From positions 434,001 through 498,000 of the forward strand of contig NC_066607.1 in assembly GCF_905475345.1 (NCBI RefSeq): DNA of 64,000 bases, in the 5' to 3' direction. The notes beneath the pieces were generated by a model. The model was not told the DNA's origin. It searched no databases and worked only from the letters and a program-made list of their open reading frames with translations. Shown one piece after another: positions 33,074 through 47,900 of the stretch. Position numbers and translations under genes: made by a program. Source of the DNA: Vespula vulgaris (lineage: Eukaryota; Arthropoda; Insecta; Hymenoptera; Vespidae). How positions within the stretch are numbered: the stretch's first letter is position 1; each line of letters opens with the position of its first letter.

Positions 33074-36000
33074 CTGCAAATTTTATCGTAGGAGTCAACA
33101 CGATATAGAAATAATTCAAGAAAAAAAGAAATAATTTTAAAAACAGCATTGAGAAGCAATATGATCGTCGACCGAGTCAGTTATTTTATCGAAATACTAC
33201 ATTTATTATCGTATCGTTGTGTCGATAAAAACAGCTTCGACATTTTCTATCAGTGCTTCATTCATTCGATATTAATTGTATTGGAACGGAATGATAGTAT
33301 CGGCGTACGATGCTCTTATGAAAAACTTTGAACAATTATGAGAACAAACCGACTCTTTCTCTCTCTCTCTTTGGTTGCAGTTTTTCTAGGACGTGATCGA
33401 TGAGAGCTAGAGGAGAGATTGGATTGAGAATGAATCGTTGGCTGATTCAAACGAGGGTTCGTTTCGACGAGCCGAGGAGAACGTGAATGTAAGAGAACGA
33501 TCGACAAATTACGATAGCACCAACGATAGCACCAACGACAGCAGATCGAGAAGAAGGAAAATTGATTCGGGAAATAAATCTTTGAAAAAAATCGATCGTT
33601 TTTTCTTGACGCTTGGCAAGATCCGTTATGATGCTCGGTCGTAAGCAGAATAATGGCATTTAATTTCTTCGTCAAAAGCACGAACTTTGAACTACAAGTG
33701 CGTAACGATATACAGCATTACGTTTTCGGTTAGGAATGTCGAGCATCGTTCTGTACGAGGCACTTATACACATGCACGTGTTCGAGTACATCATCGTATT
33801 CTTCCTATAAGAACGAACAAGTCTTTATGCGGGTGGAATATCGAAGAGGATGATGTCATTGGACGCGTTGGTCCGGCTTCCGAGTAAAATGATATATAAA
33901 CATTGTCCGCTCGGTGAATAAAATTCGTAATATACCGGATGATAAATGTAGATAGATGACGATACGTGGAGCGAGATAGAAGACACTTGGGTGATTCCTA
34001 AGCATCTAAAAATATGCGTTTAACGCATATTATTTATTCTTTATAAATATTCATTAACAAATGGACTCGAAAGATTTATCTTTCGAATGATATTTAATAC
34101 GGTCTGTAATACGTTTATCGATGTTCCAGCGTTTCCGTGACTTAGTGCAAATAAATGAAAATTCTTATTTAATATTTCACCGAAACATTCGTTGACTGTT
34201 AAAAGGATCAACGCAACACGTGGCGAGTACAAGCTGTGACTATCGTTCTTCTCGTGAGGCTACGCGAATAGAATGTAGAATTGGTCGGATGTCTCTCAGA
34301 CTTGGAGGCGCCGAACGGAAGTGTTGGCTGTGAGGCTTACACGATCGATAATGTACTATGAACGGGATCGATAAGACCAAAAGCATTTTGTCCTTGTACA
34401 ATGTTTCTTATATCGCCTACTCGTATCTATGATTTTCTATACAGAGACCCGTGCGACTTCCGTTCTAAGAGTTCGCACAGCTGGAATCCGGAACGTTCTT
34501 GATATGTTTATCGACCGTGTTTCAGACTGTCCCCATCTTTCGTTGCAATTACGTACATCACTTTGCATCGATTTTCTTTAATATTTATGATAGCATTTCA
34601 CGGATGAACGATAGCCAACGATAGTTGTTCGTGAAAGTTTTTTTTTATTATTATCGTGACAAACGATCAGATATCTGCACTCGGTTTTCTATCCAACAGT
34701 TCGATCTAGTTCTAATGGTGTTACATAAATTGAAAATGTTCCTTCGAATCTAAATAAGGGTCGATCGCGTGGTAACACGTTGCAAAATGTGAAAATGTAC
34801 ATCAGCGTTATCCTATTTTACGAATAAATGCAATCGATGCGAAAAAAGTAGCCAACTTTGATTTTATTCATTTCTCGATGAAAAAGAAGGTGTACCTGAG
34901 CAAAAGAAGAAAAAAAAAGAAAGAAAGAAAAACAAGATGGTTCGCGTATCGAATTAGAAATCATACGACCATTCCGTAGAGAGTGCTTGACCCACGTCGC
35001 AATGACGGTGGCTATGGACGATCTGTCCGTCCATCATCCATCAATCTGTCTGTCCATCCATTCGCGACCGTCGTAATTGACGTTATGCTATGTCAAACTT
35101 GGTGTAAACTTGGCGCGATCGGTGTGCACGTGCGGCTGATCAAGCGTAATTAAATTTGACATACGATCGTTGAAAACCCGATCCTCGAAGGAATCGTTCT
35201 TAGATCGCTTTGCAACACATTCGCGTAGACAACACGCTTTGCAATACGTATATAGACACCTTCGAATCTCTCGATTTTTCCTACAAGATTTCATAGAAAG
35301 CCATATTAAGTTCTCGATCATTGATGTAAATCGAAAGAAACGTTGTAGCGAATGTAAATCTTAAAAAATATTGATAATCGACGAATAAGAAAAGAAAGGA
35401 TTAATTACATAGAAAAAAATAATAACCATGCTCGACGATAAAGACCGACGATTATTCGAGGTAAATAAAAGAGCAAATAAAAGAAATCGCATTCGTTCGA
35501 TTTATAATGAAATATTTCGAAGGAAATCGGAAACTGGAAAAAAATTGCAAAGCTTTTCGCATTCGCAACCGCAAACTAATATCCCGCGCAAGGCAAACAT
35601 TAGGATATTTACCAACGGTTCGATTTTTCCACTCTCACGTCCCAACGCAAATTCGTTATTTCCCCAACAATCGTTGGTTCTTTCTCTCTATCTCTCTTGA
35701 TCATTCATACATCCTACTCGTTAATACCTATAGCAGATATAGAATAGAAATGGATTTGATTCGCGAACACGATTCGAGCTCGATGCTTGAAAAATAAACG
35801 ACGATTTGTCATTCGACAAGAACCGAATGAAAATTTTTGAATAGACAGTGACGACGGCTTGGCGAGGACCAAATTTTTGGTAAAATCCATCAAATATTTT
35901 ATTATCGTTTTTTCTAAATCATTTCTATATCAATACGTGATATTTGGTAAATTATCGATTCAGAGAGAGGGAAAAGTGGACGTTTCTCGATGAGATTCGA

Positions 36001-38945
36001 GGTAAATTAACGTGCATTTGATCGTAGCGGACTGCGTAACGATTTGCATGACACCCATCAAAAACCATTATATGGGATATGTTAAAGCACTTTCCGACCT
36101 TTCCGATGATTTAATGACGCCATAGACTCGTACTTTTTTTTATTTATAAAATGTAGAGATAACTATATTTCGAGATCATAAATCCAAATTTGACGACCCC
36201 TGACGCGTAATCAATCCAGCGTAGAATTCAACCAGTAACTCGAGCTTATGCGTCTAACCTATCCTTTCTCTTTGGCTTAGAACGGACTAGTTTTAACGCG
36301 GATGCATTTTTCAAAAGGTATCGGAACGCATTGCATTCCGATCGAATTGAAATCCGGATGTCGAAGAATAATAAAGAATAAAAAAGAAAACGAGTGCTTC
36401 GTCGTTCGTTCGTCCGTTCGTTCATTCATTCATTCGGTTTAATCGCACATATCGAACGCACAAAGCAGCCTTGTACTCGAACGTGAATCCAAAGACCGTT
36501 CGAAAGGAAAAAAGGTCTGAGGTTTCACGCTGACAGTTATTTCTGAAGTTATAAACAGTGACGTCAGCCTTGTGATATCAAATCGAGACGAATGAATGTT
36601 TAAAAGGAACCTCCAGGCGTTGCAAGCATCGTTTCTTCTTTAAGATCTAAATTTAAATTGATCTTAACGCGTTCCGCGGCCGCCCTTTTAAATCTTTGGG
36701 TTTTCGTTCACGAGAACGAATAGTTTACAATTCCGTACTACCGATTTGAAAAATTCAGGCAGAAACCTGAAAGGATCTTAACGCGGAACGGAAAATGGTT
36801 CTCTCGCGAAAATGCAAACGTTAGGAGAATTCGACGGACGGTTTTCGTTGGATCGTCCGAAGGAAAATGCGATCCAGGTTGCAACGATACACACATACAC
36901 ACGCGTTCCAAGTTGACGGCCTGTTCCGATATTGATCGAACCCTCTGCTGTATCGGCTTAACCGAGCTTTATACCTAGAAACTTAAGTAACCATTATCCT
37001 TTCCAACTTATATCTTCGATCAGTTTGAACGACATTCTTTTCGATAACGTTAAAAAGAGAAACGATCGTACTTCGGGAGAGAGTGACGGATCGAAAAGTA
37101 CTAAAGTTCGACGAGAATTTTATTGCCACTCGTACTCTTCGCTTCTCGTCTAAAGTCCAACGATTGGAGTGGAAGGGAGAATGAGAGGTAGAGAAAGAGA
37201 GAGAGAAGAAAGAAGAACGGTGTAGAATTCTGTACGCGGCAATGAACGGACTCGACGTGCTCGTAATTGGATCGAAATAATTAAACTGAAACTCACTGTA
37301 CCGATTGGCTTATGCAGTAACGATCGGCCTAATTATAGAGAACCTATATCATCTTGTATTTCCCTCAAGGAGTATCTATTTATCCAACGATTATTTGCGA
37401 TAATTCTCGACAGTCAATACGCGTGGAAAGAGGAAAATCCTTATATATAGGTACCTACGTGCAAATTTACGGTGGATTTAAATATACGTTTATATTTATT
37501 TTATTTTTATTCCCGCATTCGGTTGTATCATCGCGGTCTTTCATTTTCGAAAAGACTCGATCGATTTGCTTTCCCGCGATGCAAAGTATCGTTTCGTTTA
37601 CGATATAAAGATTAACAAACAGGCCGCTTTGGTCTCATTCATTAGCCTTATATTATATCGAACAACGATTACGCGTTGTTAAAGCTAACGCTTAATCGAT
37701 ATTATCGCTTATGGGATATCGTAAAATAATAAATTTCTACGAGCAAGAAAAGGGTATTCCTTTTTCCGAGATAAAACGTTTCTCGTTTTCTTTCTTTCTT
37801 TCTTTCTTTCTTCCTTTCTTTATCGCATCAGTTATACACGCCTTCGCGTACGAAATTTTCAAGTCTGCGGACGGCATTTAATGTTTCGTGCGCACGTGCT
37901 GTGTACACAAAGAAACATTTGCTTAGTCTTCTGGTCTAGCAGATGTTACCGCGAACGAGCTGTAAAAGCGTACCTAATGTCTAGCGAGATTCTTGCTGGA
38001 AAAAATTTATAATCCTCCTCGTACCGATAATCGTACGAGAATTCCATATACCAACCGTTTTTGTATTTTGACCTTATTTCTCTGAAAAATTAATTCGATT
38101 TAAAAATGCTCGCGAAAGGTATTATCAAGGAAATGTAAGAGAAAGATCCACGATTCGTTTGGATTAAAGGATTATGTATTATATTTTTTACTTGGAAAAG
38201 ATAATTGTCTTCGTTCCTAATGTTACGAGATTACTGTTCCCCCGCCATTGGCCTTTTCTTTTTTCGCAGCTGCAATGTTCTCGTAAGCTCGCCTTTTTCA
38301 GTTCACGTAACTACGCGAATTCGTAGAAGCCCCCTAATCCGTGTGCGAGTGCTTCGTAGCCGGCTTTTGAGCACGACGCCACCACCTCTTTTCCCATTTT
38401 CCTTCAACACGGCAGTACATCATCCTATCCCGGAGAGAGAAGGGAAGTCATGGTTTCGCAAGAGAGAGAGAGAGAGAGAGAGAGAAAGTAAAAATAAGGT
38501 CAGGCGAGGGCCTGCATTAACAATGTCGGAAGATTTTTGACCTTGTTGCAGGTGGTTACCGTTCCATCAGATATCGTTCTCCTGTGCGAAATTCCCAACG
38601 AGAAAGGAAGGAAAAAGCAAAGCTCGAAGACGTTCTCTTGGGACCGAGGAAGGTCTCGACTAAGCGCCATATATCTCCGAAGGCTAGAGACAAAAGTTTA
38701 CTTTCCCTATACACATATCGCCTCCTCGTTCTTTCTTTCTCGTTACTCTTCGAGAATACGATTTTAGATTGAACTTTTCATTCGGTCTTTCCTTCCCAAG
38801 TGATTCATCCAAAGTAGAACTGTCTAGAGCTATCTAGAGCTATCTAGAGCTGTCTTTTATAAACGCGTGACTACCGTGTCAACCTTTTTACATCGTTCTT
38901 ACATCGTTATGTTATATATTTCTAATTATGATGCACAAAAGAATC

Positions 38946-38970
<25 letters not shown>
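38946..38970. repeat. (AG)n microsatellite
   Basis: Perfect AG run. Others of the same kind: 8845-8876, 9261-9290, 38461-38484, 39774-39790, 40053-40100 and 54841-54864. Confidence 0.9.
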
Positions 38971-38976
<6 letters not shown>

Positions 38977-41900
38977 AAGGGGGGAGAGAGAGTACATTTA
39001 TGAACGAACACTAGAGTATTAAGATGCGAGCGTATTGGAGATGAATATGTGTCACGAATTTGACGATCAGGACCGGTAAAGAAGTCGGAAGGAAAGAGAG
39101 TGAATCGGTAATGAGACTGTTGCAAGCAGGACGTGAAAGCGAACAGTTGTTCGAGAAAAGTAAGACGAACGTGCATAGGCATTGTTTCCTAAAGATAAAA
39201 CGATCCGGTAATCTCAGAGTAATTTGAAAGTTCCTTGAAACTTTCTGCTAATGTTATTTATAAGGGTTTCTATTCTTATCGATAAAAATATCCTTCGTGT
39301 AGGTATATATCATTACAATTTTATTAATTTATATCGTAATGCAATCAATAAACGGTACAAATATTTAACGTGAAATCTAGAAACCCCCAGTAGCAATGAG
39401 AACGCGTAAAATCATTGTAAATTTAATCGTCATTTTATTGGCTTACATATTTAAAGGTATACATATATGGTTAAAACGCAGAGATGGAACGTCTCACTCT
39501 ATTTCTGTCTCTCTCTCTCCCACTTTGGCACTGGTCCGTTTTGATGTTTCCCATTGGGTACAGGACGAAATGAAATCACGAGAGGATTTAATAAAGCCCA
39601 GGCATATTTAGTCGGTACACAAAGTTTTACTTGCTCGTCTCTAGGGGGAATGAAATTCTCCTAGGTCTTCCACTCACTTAGCATAAAGTTTAACGTAGTA
39701 GAGAACGGTGAGTAGTATCGTCCTTCCAAACAATGAAAAACGGTTGAAAAGTTTTGAATAGCGCGCGCGTACGAGAGAGAGAGAGAGAGAAGCAAAGGTT
39801 GTTTTTCATTTCTTCAAAGCGATCTTTCTAAGCACATACTGAACCGGTCGTAAAATTACAAAGGATTAAATACACCATTCATTCTTGTATCACTACGATT
39901 AAATAAAATATCATAATGATAGTGGAGAGGACGTAAAATAAATGCGCGCTATTGTCGGAAGAGTCGCATTTCAAACTTTTCCACTAGCCGCGGATGAAAC
40001 GAATTTTAAGTGTTGAAATATACCATAAAACCGAGTGGAACTGGATATAACAAGAGAGACAGAGAAAGAGAGAGGGAGAGAGAGAGAGAGAGAGAGAAAG
40101 ACGAAGCTCATATCTTTAGTGATGTAATACGAAAGGAAAATAATTTTTTTTCTCGTTCTTCACGAAAAACGCTCGAAAACGTGACGAGAGATAAAAGAAA
40201 CTTGCAAAGAGTATCAAAGAAGCATCGGCGGAAATTCGTATTGCTCTTATTTAAAACGGGAGCTAAGGGATCTCCTAAAAAGAAAACCAAAGAGAATACA
40301 CACATCTTCTGCGAGCAAGTATTTCTTTTTTTTCAAGTTAGAAATATATAAAGAAAAGGATAAAAGGAGAGACCCTGGTGACATCGTGAAATTTACAGTC
40401 TAAAAAAGGAGATTTTCAATAAGGTTTTCAGCATTTTTAAAGTTTAAAGCCATAGAAAAAAATGCAGGGTATTCGATTTATTCTCGTAAAAGCAAAGAAA
40501 AGCGCTTATGGTCGTTTAAAAGCAACCACGCGGAAATCTCTACCATGTAATTCATATTTTCTAAAGCTACGAACACGACGATTATCTTTTAATCTTTGCG
40601 ATTTGCACGAACTAACATACAGTACGGACCTTATGTATACTCGACTGCTTAATATATCTAGATACGACACTAAATGCGACTAAGATGATATTTGTAAAAG
40701 CGCTCGTTCGTCGAAACATCGACGTAATTTTGTAATCACGCGAATGGTGAATTTCGTTGAGCTCACTGATTACGTTGGATCTGTTAATAAAGAGATCGCG
40801 TGTTTTCGCGTAATCGCTCTCTAACCTATATATCGGCTGACCCCTATACGTGGAATTCTATATTTGTCGATAAACGTGGAAGGAAACTCTTCAGAGGTAT
40901 TAAATAATTAAAAACCGAAATAACAACCGAATAATGCAAGTTTTCAAGAAAATAAAAGTTATCGGTTTAGTCACTAGTGACAGAACGTGAGAAAGTGAAT
41001 TATCTGCTGAACCGTTTTCAATAATGAAAAAAACGAAATCGATGTCGCGCTGCTTTAATTTTCTCCTAAAATATCGTTCGAGGGCACAATATAATCGATC
41101 GAATAAATATACGATCTCTGGAAATATTAAAGGTATAATATTTTCCAAAAAATAATTCCAACAAAACCGTTTTTGACGATCGAACCGATCTTTCAGCATC
41201 GATGAATTTTTCTCACGAGGGACGTTGAGAGGACGTCTATATGTAAATCTAAAAAAGCCGACAAGTATATCCTTGCCGACGGTCTATCGCCTACTCGACT
41301 GTACATATACACGTCTATGTAAGCACTTTGGTGTATATGTCTATATCAACGAATGGCGTTTGATGTACTTACATATGCACTCTCGTCGAGACGTCTAACG
41401 CCCAACTCTCCGAGGAGAGACGTACGTAACTTTGAAATACGTTTGAGTAAAACAAATTCATTCGAAGAAAATACAAATGAGATACGAACACGTTGCAAGC
41501 CTGGAATAAAATTCTCAAGGATAATCCCCGTCCACCTTCGCAGGTACCACCCTTCCAGCAATATCATAAATTAAGTCCGAGTTGAGTCTGGAAAATATTC
41601 GTGAGCGTGGATGTTGCCGAGAGTTATCGAAATCCGTATGAAAGTTTGAAAAGTTATTGCTCGAAATAAATATTTATGCGAGGCGGCAAAAAGGCGATTT
41701 TAAACGACAAGGCTTAAAAAGATCGACTTTGACGTGTCAAACTTGCTCTACCGCTTTCGAGTTGTGATCAAATATTATACGTTCGATTTTTTTTCTTTTC
41801 CCTTTTTTTCTGTCGAAAAATACGTCAAAATGTTTCATAGTTACGCGTTTCGACGAAATCCATAAAAAAAAAAAAAAAAAAAGAGTAAACGTGCACGCAA

Positions 41901-44900
41901 AGAGACCAAGGGATATTGTCAGTTCACGTTTCGCGCATGTTAACCAGAAAAAAAGGTACAGCCGAGTATAAACACCATAAAATTTTCATATTTACAGCTA
42001 GTATTATTGTGAGTTATCGCTTAGCTCGTCAATATATCACGATCATGCGCAAGCATCGAACCGATAATACTCGCTGTTCGTTTGTTATTTTCAAAAAAAA
42101 GAAAAAAAAGAAAGGTCTTGAACGATAACTCCTCTCCTATCAAATTCCATTACGTTATACGAATCGTGGTCTTACAACTGTATCTGCGTAGAAGAGAGAA
42201 AGAGAGCCCATCGACGAGGAGAAATATGTACTTATGTACGAGTAAATCGTCGCTCGTTTTTATAACGTCAAGCCACGAGCCTCCTGCTTGACTCCATAGA
42301 AATTCGCGAAACGAACGTGACAGCCTCGTTGATTTTGATTCATTTCGAATCAAAATATATAAGCACCTATGTATATATACCTATACCGTATAGAAAAGTA
42401 CTCGCTGTCGGTATAGAAATCCCTGCTTTTCCTATCCCTCTACTAGCCTCTCTCCCTCTCTCATTTCTTTCGATAAAAGCCTACCCTTGAGCCTTCGAAA
42501 TTCTAAAACAATACCCTTTGAAGGCACGATTCGTGCCTTCCGGAAGGGTCTACCGCGACTGCTCGATATACGAGCGCTCTTCTCGAAATGCTTCGTTATT
42601 TTCACACCGCGTTAATTGACTTTCGAGACGACATCGCCTTTGTTCCATGTCTCTTAGGGTTCGAAAACGCGTGTGCTTCGTGTCGAAGTCGTCCAATAAT
42701 TGCACCCGACGTCGTACACCATAAAGTAGAGGGAATAATATCTTGTAGGTATAAGTACACGTATAAGCGTCGTTAGTCTTCGCACAAAAAGTTTACGAAA
42801 TGTTTTCATCGAAAGACTCGATACGAGTTAAAGCGAGAAGCGTGAATATCGGAAAATTTATGGTTTCGGCGGAGCTTCCTACTAGGTGACGTTCCTCGAT
42901 CTACTCCTACAAAGAGCGTCACGGCTAAGCGATCAAAGCGAGCAATAATCGTTCGGGACACCAAGTGTTTTTCTTCTCGCTTCTCTCGGCAAATATTTTA
43001 TAAAATAAACGCGTGACTGATTCCCGTTGGAAATATCTGTAGAAATTGAAATTACTTTTTCGTGACATTATACACGTAACTACGTAAAATCGATGAACCG
43101 AACTCGGTCAATACGAATTAGAGGAAAACATATGTACGATTAAGTAAATACACATTAGAGTCATTCACAAGTTTCATCGTTCGACCATTTTACGGCCGGG
43201 GTTAAATTATACAAATTAATATATTCCAGGCGCACCTCGCAGGGATATAAGCGGCTCGGAAATCGACGGGGACGTTTTTCACGCGGAATGTTTTTTAATG
43301 GGAAAAGTATCCGGCTGGATTATAACAACGGATTGTACGCCTTCGGCATATCACGATCGAGCGATCCGATCTTAGATCCGTCTTATACGACGCACGTATT
43401 ACGAATGACCTTACTTCGTCAAATTAATCCGCTAAACTAATAGCAAAACGGAGGAGAATTTGGGTGTGCGGGCGCGCATTCTAAGCCTTCGGAAACTGGT
43501 TTCGAGATTAATCGCGTCGTGCAAGATATAGGTACAAAGAACCGAAATCATCCTACGTAGATACATACGTACGACGTAGGAAACTCGTTCGAGTTTAGAT
43601 GGCGTAAAGTTTGATCGGGGTGCCGCTACCGAATCGTGGTAATCGCGATTCATCGATAAGCTCGAAAATACGATCCGTATTACTCGGCCGCAGCGTCGCG
43701 TTTTTCTTTGAGAGATCGTCTTAATAGCTATCTTGATTTACTTGAGTCATTCGGACGGAAGATATTCGATATCGATATCGATCGTGTTCCAAATACGAAT
43801 AAGTAATCCTACAAATAAATTCGTGACGATCCGTGTGTATCGTGCCATGAAGGTGTACCTACTATGAAAGAGAGAAAGGAAACGGAAAAAGAAAGATACG
43901 CATGAAAGAAACTCTCTGCTTTCGTATTCTTCGTCATAGGTAATCGGACGGAGAGCTAGCAGCTCACGAGACCAACTGACAACTGCACACGCCGTTTAAT
44001 TAACTCGCACTAACAAGTCGTCCCGACTAATTAAGCTTACTCTATAATTAACTATGCCCAAGTTTAATCGGCTTGCTCGGTTGTAAGGTACATCTTGATA
44101 TATGAGCAACCATAGACCTTAACCGGTAGAGAACGTTGGCTTTGTAATAGAGGCAAAGAACTCTTACTGATTAGATGGATAGGACCGAATTACGTTGAGA
44201 AAAATCAAAGAATTGCTATATTTTATTCGGTTACGACTTTAATACGTAAGAGAAGGCATCGCGGAGGCGAAATGACGAAACAAGACGATAAAGATAACGC
44301 GAACGGACGAAGAAGAACGAAAGCGTTCGTGGTAAGAGTTTAACGTACGAAGTAAGTACGTACGTGTACGTTGCTTAGGTGGAGAAGCGTATCAAAGGAA
44401 AAGCCAGACATCGTTCTGCCCATGAACATAAACCACGGAGACGTAAAAACATAAAACGCGTTAAAGTTGGAGGATGGTACGCACAATAGATCCATTCAAC
44501 GAGTCGACGCTGCGCCGCCACTAAACGCTCCTTATCGCAATACGAAGAACAACCGTGCGCGATCACTCTCGCAATGAAAAAGTTTCAAACGAGCTCGATA
44601 ACACCGAATCCTTGAAAATCTCAATGATTTCGATGTTGCAACACCAGGGACATTGAAATACCAGACTAGAAAAGTAGTGCAAGTGTTAAGTAACTCATAG
44701 TTTCTATGAAGATATGTATTGTAATCGTTATATTAAGTTGGTTCTTACGTAATCTCAGTTTACGGATTTTCAATATCTTTTTCTTCATCTCGAAAAGCTT
44801 AAGGAAATATTTAACATACTTCTTTCTATCGTTGAAACTTATTTTTTCCTGTAGAATCAAATTTCAGTAAGTGCGGATTATCGAGGGATACGCGTGTTAT

Positions 44901-47900
44901 AACAATCGAGCTAACGCGTACTCGATGAAACGTATTATCGATAATTACACAGCGAAGAGAACCGCTTAATCCGATAAATTTTCGTTCGAGTACGCCTCCT
45001 TTCCATCGCTCGTTATCATCGTATCGTTATTATCGGATTGCGAGCCAACGAAAATTCGAAAAGCATACGATCCGACGGTCGTCGGATCGTATTCGAAAAG
45101 GAACTCGGATACGAGATACGTCGATACGGTATCCTACGTATCTACGTGCAACATATCCCCGACCTAGAGATCCTAGCTAGTGTCGTGCTATTAGCGTAAT
45201 TACAGCGGCGCATAATTGCCGTTTGATCGAGCGAGCTACGACTAACCTTCCGGCCAACGAATTTTCCTTTAGCAAGCTTCCCTCGCTTTTTCTTTTACGC
45301 GAGTTTTATCAAACACGACGAGATTTCTTATAAATATTTCAAATTTATTCGAGCGAAAAAAAGACGATTACACGCCTTAGATCACTTTTCACCCTTTCAT
45401 TCGGTTCCATTACGTTTTCGGTCGTCTACGATGTTCTCGCGTACTTACACAGAGATACAGGATGAGAGATTTTAACGTTATTGCGAATTCTCAAAAAAAT
45501 TCTTGTCCGAGTTTGTACGAGTCTCTTCGTCGCGAGATGCAAAAGGATTTTCTAATTTGAGTTCGACGATGAAAAAAACGCGACGAGGAGTGGGACGAAG
45601 AAATGGTACGTGGGCGGTTCCGCATGTGTTGCGCTTTCTCGAAAGCTGTCACGAGGTGCAGAGAGAGAGAGAGAGGAAAAAATTGCGCCGGTCTTTTTCT
45701 CTGATGTCTGCAGTTGCAGTCAATTAAGGACGCTTCGCAGTATCGTCGTCGTCGTCATCGTCCTCGTCTGATTTCTCTGTCCAGTTTCTGCATTCGATCG
45801 CAGTTTACTTTTTTTCTTATCCCGTACGATCGCAGCTATCGTTCGAGTATCGAATACGTTGCTTTCCATTTTGCGATCTACCAATAGAACATGAAAGTTG
45901 TTTTTCGAGACGAAGAAAAAGTCACGAATTTGCAAGAAGTGAAAAACAGGATATCCCTCAGCGGACACGACGTTTTGCGCGATACTTGGTATCTATGCGA
46001 GAAGTCGAATTAGCTTTGCTGACAAAAAACAGTCGTTAGCTCGGACTTTTAACGAGGCACGAACGCGAGCCACTCGAGACTCGAAGCTCCAACAAAGAGA
46101 GCTCGCGTTATTTCCGAATAGGTTTTCAGGGTACGCGTCTTTCTCTTTTTCGACGTATTTATCTCGTGGAAAACGTCGAACGCTTCCCGTTGAACGCTGT
46201 TATCGCGTTAGCTTCTTTAACTAATGCAAGCATCGCAAACAAGTTCCAGGTAGGAAATGGACGAACCATTTACCATACGGTGTATAGTAAAACGTACACT
46301 GCTGGACACAAGGAGAGATCACATTTACCGGAGAATTACAAAATTCTCAACGGCGTTATGTGTACCAACGCGAAACGTCCGCGATAAAGATAGAACTTGA
46401 GTCAAAAAGAACAAGCCGAATCCTAAGATTCAAGTCCTTTGCTCGTTACCTGCTAAGACGATGTACGCTCTCCCTCCGTATAGAGCTAATTGATCGGCCA
46501 CGAGTATCACGTTGCGCGCGCAGTGGTCGTCAAATTTACCCTTTTCCTCTCGACGGATTCGTCAAATCTAGAAGCGTATCAATTTTGTCGAATAAAAAAG
46601 CACGTCGCAGACTACCGCAATACTTTCTTTTCATGATACTTTTTGTTTTTTCTTTTTTGTAACTCGGTTCATCGTGTCGAAGAAAACGACCAATTTCGTC
46701 CATCTTCGTCGGGTTTTACGATTCCGTATAGAGAAATTCAGAGCGTAGAGGGAAAGAGAAAATAAGTAAATATGGTAGCGTATCCATCTATTTAAGGATA
46801 GAACCGAGTTGATTCGAAGCGGAAAAGTTTAGACTCTGGAACGAGTCTCTCGCTACGCTCCTGATCGTTCGGCATCTCGTAAGAAGCATCGCCGCGACGG
46901 TATATCCGTATACACGTGGGACGAAAGGATCGCGTAAAAGTGGGACGCGGTCGTCTTACGTGTTTGAAGAAGAGGACCATATATGCACCGACTACACAAC
47001 CCTGCACGCTCGGAATACTCGCGAAGAAGAAAATCCGGTGAAATTTTCAGGGAAGTCGTACCGCTCCGGCATACCGCTCGTAGGAAGAAGCGTGACCTTC
47101 TTACCAAAGAATTGCCAATAAAACGAAAATAATTCGGAAAGATATGAGAAAGATAATAAATAGGTAGAAGGAAAAGAAGGGAGGATGGCCGAAGAAAAAC
47201 GAATCGAAGAAAAACTTTATTTCCTCTTTACGTTTTCCATCATGAAATAGAGAACCCCGATGGTGGGCTAGACGATAGTTTACCGCGGTGGAAGGATCGT
47301 GTTACAGAAGCCGTCGACCCAGCTCCGCGTATAAAAAAGCTTTCGCATGTGTGGGGAATAAAGCACGAACGCGAAGCATCGACGTCGAAACAAAGGGTTG
47401 GAAATGAGACAGAGATTGTCGATCGATCGATCGCCGACTAATTACGTAATTAACCTATACGCCTTTCCACCTATCACGCGACTCCTCGCTCGGATCAACT
47501 ATGTGACACGTGCAACAAGTTTGCAATCAAATTTTTTTAACCTATTATGCATCGCGCTATCGTCAAAGATGACAATAAAAATATAATTAAATTAATACGT
47601 GCATATTAATCGACTCATGCAATACTTTTTATCGCGTCTTTCATGATTTTCTATCCCCTAATTCCACCTTATGTCTAATGGTATTACTGTGCCAAGAATT
47701 TAGGCCTAATTGGTAAATACGTACGAATGGCTGTTTCAAAGTTGCTCAATGCGCCACGTAACGACACAGTCTATACTCGTTAGTACCTTATCTAGGTTGC
47801 CCCGAGAAGATACGCTCACGAATATGAATATTCCTTAGCCATGACAAAGAACGAATGAATCACTAGAACGCTTTCTATAGAAAAACCGCACGAGATAGAT

